A stretch of 61,000 bases of DNA from Symbiodinium natans. Taxonomy: Eukaryota; Sar; Dinophyceae; Suessiales; Symbiodiniaceae. The position numbers were made by a program, and so were the translations under genes. Below are positions 21,346 to 32,423 of this stretch, in pieces. The notes beneath the pieces are model-generated. The model was not told the DNA's origin and searched no databases. It saw only the letters and a list, made by a program, of their open reading frames with translations. Numbering within the stretch: position 1 is the first letter of the stretch; each line of letters opens with the position of its first letter. The DNA is taken from NCBI GenBank assembly GCA_905221605.1, contig CAJNDS010000247.1:683138-744137 (forward strand), given 5' to 3'.

Positions 21346-22883
21346 GGGGCTTTTAAGAGGCATGCCGTTGGGAAAATTCACCTGGGCAGCAGCGTATGGC
21401 GACATAGTGGCAAGTTGAAAGGATCATCGTTGCCACACGTGTTTTCTCAATACATTCACCGTACGTGCCTGGGGCAGCAGATGGGACGATAGACTGATGA
21501 AGCTTGAGAACTCCAGAACATTGGAAAGTATTGGGATGTCGTGGCGGGGACAACCTGAAAACAAATTGTCCATGACCTCCACAACCACTGGCAGAGCATG
21601 TGGTGGTTGCTCCCGACAGGGTGCATTTCTGGAGCATGGCACACTTTGCAGCCGGGGCCCTGGACGACATGTTGCTGGCTCGGCTTAGCTACAATCAGGT
21701 TCAGTGCCGTGATGTTGTAAAAAAAGAATTTGAGGTTTCGGCATGAGGCGCATCGGTTGAATTGGACCCAGCTAGTATGCATTGTCCAATCGGTCGGCGA
21801 CTCGGCGCGATCGGATTTTTTTGAATACTGGTGCTGCACAGACATCACCCAGCACTTGTCAACGACAGAACCATGCCAGCCCAGCAAGGTTCCTCGGCAG
21901 AGTCACACGGCGTCCAAGCCAGCGTAGCGCAACGAGGTCAAAGTCCAAACAGAAGGGTTTTCCGGACGCGATGCTCTGTCAACGCAGCCACACTAGGGCG
22001 ATCTCAAAAGACATGACAGTCAACGATGCATGGCCAGTGTGCTTCTCCTTGCAAGCGCGTTTAAACCATTATTTTTGAAATCGTAGATGCCCGAAGCTAT
22101 TTGTAAAAAACATTCTCAAACCACAAACCCGCATTCCCCTGAACAACCGCGAGATCCCGAACTTAAACCCTCTAAGCCGCTGAGCGTTCTAAGCCCCTAA
22201 CTTCACAAACTCGAGTGGTCTACTGAAAAATGATGGTCCCGTATCATACTGAGCTACATATTTAGGGTAGCCACACACAAAAAGGGGTTTAGGGTTGAGG
22301 GCAGTCATACTTTCGAGATCCGCGGCTCGAAGCCAAGCCCTTAAGGCCCACGATGTGCTTCCGGGTTCTCACCGCTTGTGGCGCTGGATACCTCGCTGCA
22401 GGCCTTTCGCCATCAGTTTGGGTTTTCTTCGCGGCTTTAGGGTTCGTTAGGGCTTCTAAATGCCCCTCTTGCACCCCTTAGACGAAGATCGCGGAGGGGC
22501 GCAGACTCGCAAAGCCCTGAAAAATCACCGGCGAGGGCCCTCCGAAGCCGCGCTGCGTAGCACCGGGCTCAGAGTCGGCCCAGGGTCGCCGTAATAGAGT
22601 TTTGGGGTTTGAGGTTCTTTCAGGTTCAGGGCTTCGGCTCAGGGAGCTTGGAATCTATAAGTTCAGCCTGATGAGGAGTGAGGGCTGGCTGTTTTGGCAC
22701 AGCCGGCAGTCTTGGAGGTTCCGGAAAACAGATGGCTGTGTCTCAGTTGGGTCTCATGATGAAGTCAAGTTCGTTCGTGGGACGTCTGAATGCAAGGTTG
22801 TGGGACACTAAGTTGAAACCCATCCGGCCATGAGAAGTAGATGTTTCAGAGTTCCTTTGTGTGGAACAGCTGTCAAGATCAAG

Positions 22884-22960
22884 GTGTCCAGTGTTTGTGC
22901 TGAGCGTTGCAAGTTGCTGCGCAGCAACTCTGACTCATTCTGTGGTGCAGCACTGCAGCA
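22884..22960 (+). CDS. Exon, segment B of the Cys module
   Basis: After GATCAAG| the frame reads VSSVCAERCKLLRSNSDSFC: C-AER-C then ten residues to the next Cys. It is followed directly by the C+A exon at 22996. Confidence 0.5.
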
Positions 22961-22995
22961 CTCCAGTTGCTGCATGTGATCCACACCGAGGACAG

Positions 22996-23092
22996 CATCA
23001 TGCACCCGTCCACCTTCACTTGTGCTCCGAACGTGTGCATGGCACCGGCGAATCTTTCAGGCGTGCCATCCAGTACTGTGCCAGCTTTCCAG
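22996..23092 (+). CDS. Exon, segments C+A of the Cys module
   Basis: After GGACAG| the frame reads IMHPSTFTCAPNVCMAPANL and ends VPAFQ at a good donor (CCAG|GTGTCA). HPSTFTC is the end of segment C; C-x-AP starts segment A. Confidence 0.75.
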
Positions 23093-23190
23093 GTGTCACA
23101 ACGAATTATGCTGTGTTTGCTTCACTGTCCAGCGAGTACCACAAATGATGCATTGCAAGTGTGGCACCTTGCACCTTAAGTGTTGCGCAG

Positions 23191-23250
23191 GCGCCGCCGA
23201 GCCTGCGTGCTTTGAGGGCTGGAACATTGGCAGCCGCAGCCCTACTTGGG
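23191..23250 (+). CDS. Exon, second half of segment A of the Cys module
   Basis: After TTGCGCAG| (two bases completing a codon) the frame reads AAEPACFEGWNIGSRS: EPAC, F-EG and an Ile where segment B starts. The acceptor phase is that of the segment A exons at 25180 and 37840. Confidence 0.6.
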
Positions 23251-23515
23251 TCCTCGCCGTTGCTTGAGAAAGTAGCGCAGACGCTGCCTGAATCAGTCTC
23301 AAGACAACCCATAGGACAGATTCGAAGCATCCATGGCAAGTGCTGCTGCAGAAATGCCTAAATCCTGCAGGGTTTGCTTCTGATTGCTTCTGCACCAGAT
23401 AGGGTCATGTCCTGTTTTGCTCAAATGTGCGTTCTGAAATCGTGAGCCTTGCTGTGTCGGGACAATATTCCATTAGGCCCGGGCCCGCAAGAGCTCGATT
23501 AAAAGTTGGACTCAG

Positions 23516-23548
23516 GTGGGGGCGTCTGCACGGCTGCCTGCCAACCAG
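23516..23548 (+). CDS. Mini-exon, segment B of the Cys module
   Basis: Between GGACTCAG| and |GCTAAG the frame reads GGGVCTAACQP, matching G-x-C-T-x2-C-x-P-G. Without splicing the GY position would be a TAA stop. A GC donor at 23549, as known in dinoflagellates, resolves this. The very short length makes the borders tentative. Confidence 0.5.
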
Positions 23549-23647
23549 GCTAAGCAAGACTCTGCAAAGATGTTGGTGACAAGAAGTCTGGTCTGAGGTC
23601 AGGCCCCCCATTTTCCTAAAGCCTAAACCCTAAGCCCAGCACTCCCC

Positions 23648-23770
23648 ATGATCATACTGCGAGCCCTCACAGAAAATACTTGTGATGCACGGGAGCCAAA
23701 TTCCCTCAACAGTGTTAGCTGTTCTCATAAATGTTACTACCAACTGCACCCCACACACACACGAAGTATG
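23648..23770 (+). CDS. Candidate exon, segments A/B of the Cys module
   Basis: Frame reads CDAREPNSLNSVSCSHKC: Cys, acidic residue, then S-C-x3-C. About 50 bp further (23805-23850) the same frame reads RVLHGRLHRVARKFG, which aligns with ILHGATCTFRCNFG but with both cysteines replaced, so it is a decayed segment B. Confidence 0.4.
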
Positions 23771-24112
23771 ACCAGGCCTTTGCGTGAGACCCTGAATGCT
23801 GAATCCCGGGTGCTCCATGGGAGGCTTCATCGCGTCGCCCGAAAGTTTGGCATGCGAAGCAACCGCCAGGGCCTGATACTAGTACTTCGAGGAGCCGGCT
23901 GGCGCTAGAAATCGCAGCTTCGATGTGCACCCTCCAGCCCCGAGCCTAAATCCTCTTAAAACCTTACCGTCACCTTCACGGGACACTCGGTGATCTGTCA
24001 GAATCCGGATTCATTTCTGCAGGGGCGACACGCCATCTAGCAGTGGCTCCTGTGTTCGCCATCCAAGCCCTGAGAACCTAAAAGGTGTTGGCATTCACTA
24101 AGCCCTAAACCC

Positions 24113-24170
24113 CCAAGTACTGTTTGGGTATTTTAGGGGTGTCCCTATTTCGGAGATGCCCACATCTGGG
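24113..24170. mobile_element. Family C element, short copy 2
   Basis: TGTTTGGGTATTTTAGGGGT pairs with CCTATTTCGGAGATGCCCAC. It shares the arm sequence of the 11956 copy but has lost most of the interior. Confidence 0.45.
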
Positions 24171-24189
24171 TAGTTTAGCTTCTTCTGTA

Positions 24190-24196
24190 AGCTCTT

Positions 24197-24231
<35 letters not shown>

Positions 24232-24253
24232 TTCTCTCTCTCTGTTTCTCCCA
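24190..24253. repeat. CT-rich tract upstream of an exon
   Basis: TCTCTCTC with TTTCTC interruptions, ending TTTCTCCCAG. Placed immediately 5' of the exon at 24263, it could act as that exon's polypyrimidine tract. Confidence 0.85.
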
Positions 24254-24262
24254 GCACAGCAG

Positions 24263-24345
24263 ACATGGCTCCAACTCCGTTGCTGAGGTGCTGACTCCCG
24301 CCACATTCTCCTGCAAAGCGCAGGGCTGCAGCGCCCCAGGCTGCC
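24263..24345 (+). CDS. Exon, segments C+A of the Cys module
   Basis: After CAGCAG| the frame reads HGSNSVAEVLTPATFSCKAQ followed by GCSAPG. It contains a perfect LTPATFSC and the C-x-AP start of the next segment A. Confidence 0.75.
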
Positions 24346-24668
24346 TCCTCATCTTCTTTTTCTCTCACAGTTCTCGCAGTTCTTGGTGTCGCAAGCATGC
24401 AGGAGCCGTGGGTCTAGGGCTTGGGGCTTTAGGGTTGAAGGCAATGAGTTGGGATAATTTGCAGACAACTTGTCAAGTGATTTTGGTGTATGTACTGATG
24501 ACGGCAATGGTTCGGGTCCAGGCCAGTGTTTGGGGCAAAGAGGCCGCCACTCGGCCAAAGGCTTCCCAACACACGAAACGCGTGGTTGTGCCGGCAAGTT
24601 TAAACGTGCAACAGGTAAGGGCAGCAAGCACCATTTCAGGACGCTTAGAAGCGTTGCCACCTGAACCC

Positions 24669-24760
24669 TAATTACTACTAGTATTCCCTTATGGTCCCTT
24701 TATAAAAATACCATGCTAACCGATAACCCCACAAAACCCTATTCTAATTTTTAAGGCACT
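24669..24760. mobile_element. Family E element, copy 2
   Basis: Shares GTATTCCCTTATGGTCC-like and ACAAAACCCTATTCTAA words with the copy at 19931 in the same order and orientation. Confidence 0.5.
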
Positions 24761-25179
24761 GAAGGTACTTTGGGTTCTGCCTCTGGAGCCTCCAGACTCG
24801 AAAGCCTTAACAATCAGAATGCCCTGATTCGCAGCCCATGAGTCTGCAGATCCCAAAGTCAACTGCCAGGCCAGATTCGAAGAGTAAGCGCTGCTCACAG
24901 GATACACCACTAAGGCAGTAGTAAGAACACACTAAAAGACGAACCAGAACCTGATGCAAAAGGAGAGAGCACAAAGACCCCGTTGACAGGTTCCGTTCTC
25001 TCACTCCTGTAATACAATTATTATTGAAGGAAGAAGTCATGCTCCTGTCATCCGTGAAGAGAATATAGGGAACTATAATAGTTTGTAAGGAAATGAGAGG
25101 ACTACGGATTCTTTCTGACATGCGCAAGTTGCTTGTGAGTATTGGTTGAGACTACCCATGAACGCTGACTTGTTCGCAG

Positions 25180-25247
25180 CCGACGTCGACAACGCTGCAC
25201 CGCTCGCATGCCAGGAGGGCGAGGACGAACCAGACTGGGTCCCCTGT
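25180..25247 (+). CDS. Exon, segment A of the Cys module, clear splice sites
   Basis: Best-bounded exon: acceptor TTGTTCGCAG| and donor CCTGT|GTGAGT. The 68 bases give DVDNAAPLACQEGEDEPDWV then PC. The NA, P-x-AC and Q-EG positions agree with the reference segment A at 21287. It opens in the middle of a codon (two bases) and ends on a codon border. Ordered triple with 25687 and 26073. Confidence 0.8.
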
Positions 25248-25686
25248 GTGAGTCACGAGCTTCTAAATGATAGTTTCCGAAAATTTCGGGTCCTTGCCCC
25301 CAACCCCACGCACCCCCACTAGAGCGGACCTCGCTTTTCCAGAAACGCTGTATGTCGTTCGTTCTGGTCACCTTCAGAGACCTTTTGAAGCTAGACTGCA
25401 TTGTTTTTTGGACCAGCCTCTTGGAGGCCGCGGTTGAGAGAATCCCTCCCATTTCTGCAAAGGTTCAATGTACATTCTTCGACCTTACTTCGGCCACCTC
25501 GGCAGACATCCCACCTCCATGACTCGGACTGTTTAAGATGGTCAGCGCCTTCTCACGTTTACCGTTTACAAAGCTCTCGTCCTCATGCCTGAGATGCCTG
25601 AAGCCCCTTCTGTAGCCCTACTGCTGCCCCGAAACCGAAAGCTTGCAGCCAGGGCCTCGACTTTACGACTTTTGCACAGAATTCAG

Positions 25687-25765
25687 GAGATTGCCCATGG
25701 TGGCCGCTGCACCCCGCGTTGCAGCTTCGGCTACGCAGCCTCCGAGGCCTTCAATGCGTGCAGCC
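25687..25765 (+). CDS. Exon, segment B of the Cys module
   Basis: After GAATTCAG| the frame reads EIAHGGRCTPRCSFGYAASE followed by AFNAC. All marks of segment B are present: I-x-HG-x2-C-T-x2-C-x2-GY. A donor may be TGC|GTGCAG at about 25756. Confidence 0.82.
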
Positions 25766-25974
25766 GGCACTGCCCTTCAGCCCTGAACCCTAAACCCCTC
25801 AAGGCCTAATCTCAAGCATGTCTTAAAGGACTGAGGGTTAGGTTTGGAGCTGTGCTCGTCCTTGATCAAGTTCAAGGATCCAGGGTTTGGGGCCGTTGTG
25901 GGTTAGGGGTTTATGGTCGTCGCTTGAGAGAGTGGCCGAGAGATTCTTCAGTCATTAACTTGAGGCCCTCCCAC

Positions 25975-26010
25975 CCCCCCCCCCCCCCGCTCCTCCCCTA
26001 CCCCCAACCC
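25975..26010. repeat. C-rich tract
   Basis: Run of C with CTCCCC interruptions, about 60 bp upstream of the exon at 26073. Confidence 0.85.
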
Positions 26011-26072
26011 CCCCACCCCCCGACCCAAAACCGCAAGCCCCAAAACCCGCCTTTAATTTAAAATTTTGGGAG

Positions 26073-26138
26073 GCCTCCCTGACCTGTGAATTTGGTGGCT
26101 TCCGTCCTCAGACCTTCCGCTGCTCCCAGGCCAGGGAA
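26073..26138 (+). CDS. Exon, segment C of the Cys module
   Basis: After TTGGGAG| the frame reads ASLTCEFGGFRPQTFRCSQA: LTC-x2-GG-F-x-P-x-TF-x-C. A GC donor (CCCAG|GCCAGG) at about 26130-26140 is possible. It closes the A-B-C triple that begins at 25180. Confidence 0.8.
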
Positions 26139-26199
26139 GTTATCGAAGGCTCATTTCGGCAAGGCATTCCGTTGAGGTGCTGGGTCTTCTGGAGCTCAT

Positions 26200-29100
26200 T
26201 CCAGGGGCCAGGGAGTCGCTGATAGGTGATGGGTTGAGGGTCGATCTGGGGACCTACACGCGCAGCCCTGAACCCATTTAGCTTCAGGGGGGCTTTCGGG
26301 CACTTCGACAGCCGGGTCGCTTTTTGCGCGCAGGCGGCGGTGCTTGGCTCCGAGGTCAGCGGGCCTTTCGGGAGGGGCACCCGGGGAGCAGCCTCATCCG
26401 CCGTGCAGCAAGAGTCTGTGCTTTCTCTTCTGCAGGTCTTGACTCACACGGGTCTGAGACCTCTCCATAAGACTCCCATTGGGCCCTGAGACGCTTCGGG
26501 TTATCATCATTGTCGTTCTTCGCGTGTTGTGTGTTTCGTCGTGTGATTGTTTTTGTTCTGTTATTACTAGACGGTTGGGGGTTTAGGGCGTTCATTGGAT
26601 GCCTGCCGGAGAGGTCTGGGCAGTAGCATCCGCCGGCATGGGCGGTGGAGACTCGGCCAAGACTCCTCGAGCGCTGAGCATCGGGTTTACGCGGTTCGGT
26701 GTGAAAATTGCGGTTCAGTGTGAAAATTGCTTAGTAGGTTTTCGGGATGCGCACCAGATAGATAAATCGCTCCCCTCTCCGCCCCTTCCCGCATAGAGCT
26801 TGGCAATTGACAAATGACAACCAAGGACGTGCTCTGGCGGCCTTCAGCCAGGCTAGCAAGGGCCTCACTGTGCACCTGCTGCAGGCAGGGGCCGTGGTGT
26901 GTTGGGCTCACTAGCTCTGTCGCTCTCTCGCTCTATCGCTCTCTGGCTCTCTGGCTCTCTCGCTCTCTCGCTCTCTCGCTCTCTAGCTCTCTAGCTCCAG
27001 CTCTAGCTCTAGCTCTAGCTCTAGCTCTAGCTCTAGCTCTCGCTCTCTCTCTCTCTCTCACAACCCTAAGCTCAAGCTGCCAGGCCGTTGAAGGCGTGAT
27101 CGGCCCCTCAGGCCAAGCGGGAGTACAGGGGGGGGGGGGGTAAAGAGATGTTGAGAAGGTTTAAGGGAATCAGGGTGTTTAGGGTTTAGGGCATCATCAC
27201 TGGTTTGGGTTTTCGGAGCTTGCCATTGTGATGGATATGCGGTGCTGATGGATGCAAGCGGTCACGGCCTTGTCAGCCTCAAACAACGCGCTGCTCAATC
27301 CCAACCAAATAGTCCAAACCTAAAAAGTTTTGCGGCCCCTCAACCCCTCAACCCCTAAACCCCCTAAACCCCCCCCCCCCCCCCCCCCCAAAACCCCCCG
27401 AAGACCCCGTCCCGGGCCTCAGCTGTCTCCAGCCAGGGGCCGTGACCATGGAGGCCTGGGAGCAGATTGGTGGCTCTCTGCCTGGGCCCTGCTGGTCTGA
27501 GGGGGGGTCGTGGGGGGCCACTTCGGGCATTGTAGGGTTGTGCTTGGGAGGCTGTTTCTTGGGGGGTTTGCTTGCAAAGGGTGCGAGTCAGTACACGTAG
27601 GGCATATGCATTAATCATTAGGTGCACACACACACACACATCTTCATGTACTATGTGTATATATGTCTGTATGTGTCACAGTCAGTGTCAGTCAGTGTGT
27701 GTGTGTGTGTGCGTGTGGATCGATGTGTATATTGCACACGTGCAAATCCGTACAATCCTCATCAGCGTTGCCTTCAGGCACTTGGGATCGGCATTGAACT
27801 AGCACTGGCAAAGCTCCGTGTTTCGTGGTGCTCTTCCAAACAAACCGTCGCATCATCTCCAAGATGTAGCATGGGAGCTTAGTGGGAAGCAACCCAGGGC
27901 CGCCATCGCGATCGGCTCCGAAAGCCTGCTCATCTACGTGAGGCCTGATGGGTCCTTCCGGCTGAAAAGGGTTATAGGCCCAATAGGCTCGGGTTTCTGG
28001 GCCAAGAGCTGAAAAGCGTGAAACAACGGGGACATGATGAGGCTCTTGTTCGTTACAAATGAAGCAGTCTTCCGACAAGCCAGAAAGGCAGCGAGGTGCC
28101 AGTGTCGCAGCAAGTTGTCTTTGCCTTTCCCTTTCTCATCCCTAAACCTCAGCATTGTGCGTACCCTAGTGTACCCACCTAAACCCAAACGCCTTGCCTT
28201 CTGATGCCTATCAGGCGTAGCAGCTGTGCTTCCGGCTGGGAGGCTGCGTTGCAGCGCTGGGTCCTCAGGTGAACCTCTACACCCTACAGCAGGAGGCGTG
28301 TCCCCGGCCCTATAGTGCGGTGACAGCCAAAGAAAAGACTGCCAGAGCCGCTATCTGCACCCTCCATCCCACCCTAATTAAGAAAACCCCTAAGGCAAAG
28401 CTCTACTCCAAAAGGGTCGAATCCCCGAGCCTTCTGAGATACTCGCAAGTCTCCCACGAAAGCCTGCAGCCTTTCTTGAGTGTAGCAGAATCCCTGCATT
28501 CTGTCCCCTATACAGCCTATACAATATACTCCCAAGGCTTTTCATGTGATCTTTAACCTTCACCTCTCGTTGAGTTCTCAAGTAGGCAAACTGAGTGAGA
28601 GGCCTGACATTGAGTGGAGGCCGGCCCCAGGCAGGGACCTCCAACCGTTTCAGGGTTAGAGGAGCTTAAGCAGCTTCTATTCTAGAGTTAGACTTGACTC
28701 AGTCATTTTCCTCCTTTTTCGAGACTAAATAGGGTTTAGGGCCCATGAAGGGTTTGAAGTTGGAAGCTGCATCCCGAGCCCTTGATGCGTTCAGAGTCCC
28801 TGAACCCTAAGCCGAGGTGGGGCTTGGGGTTTGCAAGGTTGGAGCGTTTCGTTTATTTCGGGAGGGTGGGGAGAAAACCAACGTTCTGCTAACATGTCAC
28901 ACACCCCATCTGAATCTCTGTCGCTAAACTGACCTAGGATTGGGGACTTGTGGGGATGTTGATATGTCTCTGCCATCAATCAGCCATGGAGGCCTGCTTG
29001 GACAATTTTTGTTGAGTGCACCTCAGGGTTCCTCGGGCGCGCGCTGCGAGCTCTACACAACCGTTTGCCCACGACGCTTCCGAGACAGCTGGATAAGACT

Positions 29101-29370
29101 GCGCCATCACCACCATCACTACTACCACTTCTATACTATCATTGCAGACCATTCCTATATCATTACGACCACTAGTGCTATTATCACAACTGTTGCTACC
29201 AGTACATCACTCCATTAACCACTTCTCTCCGACGACGTCTACTTCCGCCACTTCCAGGCCGGATCGGTGGCAACCCAAGCCTTGCATGAGGAGTCCGGCC
29301 AGGGAGCCCAGCGTTCTTGGCGTTGGGGGGGTTTAGCCGTCTAATCTACCGCATCTGAAGTCATTACGCG
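26200..29370. other. Module-poor stretch with simple repeats
   Basis: No confident exon. Contains CTCTCG/AGCTCT hexamers (26925-27055), C and G runs (27130, 27370), a CA and GT repeat pair (27625-27715) and a CAC/ACT-rich patch (29100-29215). Weak module-like readings are ACPRPYSAV... near 28290 and SSGARCELYTTVC near 29035. Nothing else is recognised. Confidence 0.6.
26925..27057. repeat. GCTCTCTC / AGCTCT microsatellite
   Basis: TCGCTCTC, TGGCTCTC and then about nine TAGCTC hexamers. Strongly pyrimidine-rich. Confidence 0.93.
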
Positions 29371-29374
29371 CTCG

Positions 29375-29968
29375 AATGTTGGACCCGCTTTAGTATTGGC
29401 CCCCTCTTTAAAGACAATTTGGCTAACCCTGACTGTTTGGGAGTCCATCTTTAAAGACAAACCGCTCCCGAAAGCCGGATTTTTGTTTTAAGGATTTGGG
29501 GCTTGTTTCGGCCCGGAGGCTCCGGCTTAAAGCCGGGCCTTATGATTTTAAAGCCGGACCTTGCGATTTTAAGGCCGACCTCATCCATTCCAACCGGCCT
29601 GAAACCATTCATTCCCTTTAAAAAACCATTTGAAAAATGGTTTCGTTCAATCCGACAAGGGACCCCCTTCGGCCCCGAATAATGGCACTGATTCGGGACC
29701 CTGTTTTATGTCAAGGCCCCGGCCCGGGGCTGGATCCCATTTAAATTCATATAAAGTCATCTCGGACACCTTTTCGATTCGCGCGGCTCCCCTTTTAAAT
29801 TCATATAAGCTCGTCCCTTTTAAATTCATATGGATCCCTTTTAAATCTATCTAAACTCCTCCCTATTAAAATCATATAAAATCCCGGGGCCCATTATTGA
29901 GGCCAAAATCCAGCCTCGACTGTTCAGGCGGGGCGGGGGGCCCCCCACACTAAAGAGGGTCCAACATT
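29375..29968. mobile_element. 594-bp element with terminal inverted repeats
   Basis: Left end AATGTTGGACCCGCTTTAGT matches the inverted right end (AATGTTGGACCCTCTTTAGT on the minus strand) at 19 of 20 bases, with further matching G/C runs inside. The interior holds repeated words (about four TTTAAATTCATATA-like copies at 29738-29870, and AAAGCCGG/ATTTTAAGGCC copies at 29530-29575) and no protein. Likely a non-autonomous DNA transposon. I cannot fix the target duplication. Confidence 0.65.
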
Positions 29969-30489
29969 ATTCTGCATAAGATCGCCTTTGCCACTGTTCA
30001 GCATCCGTGTGCCATATGTCACCATCCAGAGCCTTTTGGCTGCTGCACATGTTAAGCTGCCAAGTGTGTCACAAGTGTTTTTCTTTGCTGCTGCCGGCAA
30101 GACCTTTGCGGCCGAGGCCTAAGCACGGCCTTTGCTGGCGCCTGGCTCCCGGGTGTGAGACGTGCGGTCGTGGTTCTGGGCCGCCAGGCCGGGGGATGGG
30201 GGGATGACCTGGCGATGAGGGTGTTGGGGTACTGTAGTTGAGGCTCTACAGTCTGCACATCTGGAAGGAAGAAATCGAGTCATCCGCGCTTCTGTTTTTG
30301 TGGCAGCAGCGCTTTGGACGTGAGGTAAATGAGGTAAAAGGGGGTTGTTTACGACAGCCCATGCGTTGCGCTTCGCTCGAATGCACCATTTTGTTTGCCT
30401 TCAGAGATCCAGAGAGTACATCTGTCCCTTGCGCAGGCACATGCTGCGACTCGAGGCTGCAGTACGTTCGGAAAGCAGGAGCATTGCCA

Positions 30490-30730
30490 TTTAGAGCATG
30501 TTTGACCGTGCGCGTAAGCTTGCATGGTGCACGATGTATATCTTACGCCGTACGCGTGGTGAGGCACCCTTCTGGCAACCGCATGAGGCATGAGTCCACG
30601 TTTCTAAGGACGGTGGGTTCATCTGTTCAGCTATCCACTGCTTCCGCCCTGACCTCCACGGAAGTGCTGGTGCTCTCCATCAGTGCTGCTGGTTCGGACA
30701 AGGCTCTCCTTTGTCCCACTTGTGACTCGT
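30490..30730 (+). CDS. Diverged candidate exon(s), segments B and C
   Basis: One open frame contains VSLHGARCISYAVRVVRHPS (HG-x2-C of segment B, second Cys replaced). About 40 codons later it reads SSVQLSTASALTSTEVLVLS, which aligns with L-x-C-x2-G-x-LTP-x-TF after loss of the Cys. Probably decayed or a poor match. Confidence 0.3.
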
Positions 30731-31089
30731 GTTGAGAAGTCCGGAAGTCTCTCGATAATGGCATTCAGAGGTCAGCATGGACAACGTATGTGCAAAAGCA
30801 TATCATGACAACAAAATGAGGCAGCCGCTTGAAGGCTGCAGCTCTCCTAGTTTGTCATCCCAGACCGAACAGGAGGCTTTACCTCTAAGCCCCCCCAAGC
30901 CTAAGCTGTAGAACTCTCGGCCTACAGAGGCGCTGATGGTTTACTCTGACCGTGGTTGCGTTCGGCATCGACTGGCTACAGTTGCGGCGGGCTCGTTGAC
31001 CTGGCACGTAGAGGAGAGCAATTGGTGGTGGGGCCCTTTGTCGGTGTCTGCAGGTTTCATTGTCGGACGGTAGATCATGCAGCTTCTGC

Positions 31090-31440
31090 TGTGTTTGCCT
31101 TAGTTAACAATGTTTCATCCTTAATATCTATTCCGAATTCCACATCTTTGATTGCATTTGTATTTAAATTTTGATATACATGCTACATGTACTTGAAGAA
31201 AATGTATTTACACTAACGAAAATTGGTTACGGTTACATGTTATCGAGCACATATTTTCTCCTAGTGTATTGGTGGAATATAAACGAAACACATGTCGTAG
31301 TTAATAATAATGCTAATATTCTGTTGCTGAGAACATTTTTAAAGAATTTGGTGGAACGCCTACAATTATGAATGTTAATTGTCATAGTACTAAGTGCCCA
31401 AATGCTGTAAATGGTTTTTGTGTTAAAGGTAAATAGTAGA
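31090..31440. other. AT-rich patch
   Basis: Abrupt change from GC-rich to strongly AT-rich sequence. Short forward frames read YMLHVLEENVFTLTKIGYGY and NVNCHSTKCPNAVNGFCVKG; the latter ends at a donor-like AAAG|GTAAAT. Neither is recognised. Composition suggests foreign origin or an old insertion. Confidence 0.5.
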
Positions 31441-31900
31441 TGAGGATGGCCGTCATCTTGCTTGGCACCTTCCTGTGAAAATGACGACAACCCGCCACAG
31501 GTTTCACGTCAAACTGTGGACGACAGAACGATCCCTCGCATTTGGTTAATTGTTCAAACGATGAAGCAGTGTTCCTTGTGCCGAAAATTTGAAGAGTACT
31601 CGGTTCGGCGTGGTGGCGAAAGGATTTACGCGAACAAAAGTGTGGTTCGCCAAGGATACCGGCTTTTTGAAAGGGCTGGAAAATGCAAGGAAAAGACTCA
31701 AAATCTTCGGAAGTTGCGAAGATGAAGGTGGAAAAATGTCCTCAAGGTATTTTTCGGCACGCAGGATGACAAAGGCCGAGAGTACGAAGTTTACAACTCC
31801 AAGGGGCACATCCTGCTGTGTTACTTACTTCGTGGACTGATGACTGCAAATGACCGGCATAGGTGTAGAGGGTGTAGGGCGTTTGTGGTTTGGAATTAAA
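31440..31900 (+). pseudogene. Frameshifted unknown coding remnant
   Basis: Three successive forward frames each give a protein-like stretch and then stop. The first is DEDGRHLAWHLPVKMTTTRH (to about 31546). The second is MKQCSLCRKFEEYSVRRGGE (to about 31725). The third is KVFFGTQDDKGREYEVYNSK (31735-31899), ending RCRGCRAFVVWN. The changes of frame suggest a broken gene, or exons with unseen introns. Cys pairs C-x2-C occur twice. Family unknown. Confidence 0.35.
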
Positions 31901-32423
31901 TTTCGTTTTTAGGGCTTCGAGCAAATGGCTTGGGGCTTAGGGCCTTGATCTTGGAATCAAGATTGTTATTGTAAGGCAGCTTGGCTTAAGCCGGCGCTCA
32001 AGCGGGAAACCGCGCACATCGATGGGCTGGGCTGCTTCATGAAAAGAGTTTGGTGTAGATGCTTACCCCTGTGAGAGGGACGCCCCAGTTCATAACACCG
32101 CACATATGATGTAACACCCCACCCTGGACCCTGAAATCGTCTTGGCCCTAAACTTGCCAGAAGACCCGAGTGCCCGAGTGCAGTGAACAGGAGCAGCTCA
32201 TGGACAACCGCCACGCAGCTGCAGTTCACTTCCCCGGGTTCAGGTGTTTAGGGCAGGATGACACTTGGGATGTGTTTTTGTTACGTGGAAAATTGTTGGC
32301 ACTGGCTTCAGTGGAGTTTGGGCGTTCATTGTGCAGAGTAGTGGAAGGTTGACATCATCAGGTCCCGTCATCCCCAAAGCCTCCGCCAGATCTGGAACAC
32401 GTGACCAGAGTGGCCTACATGCT

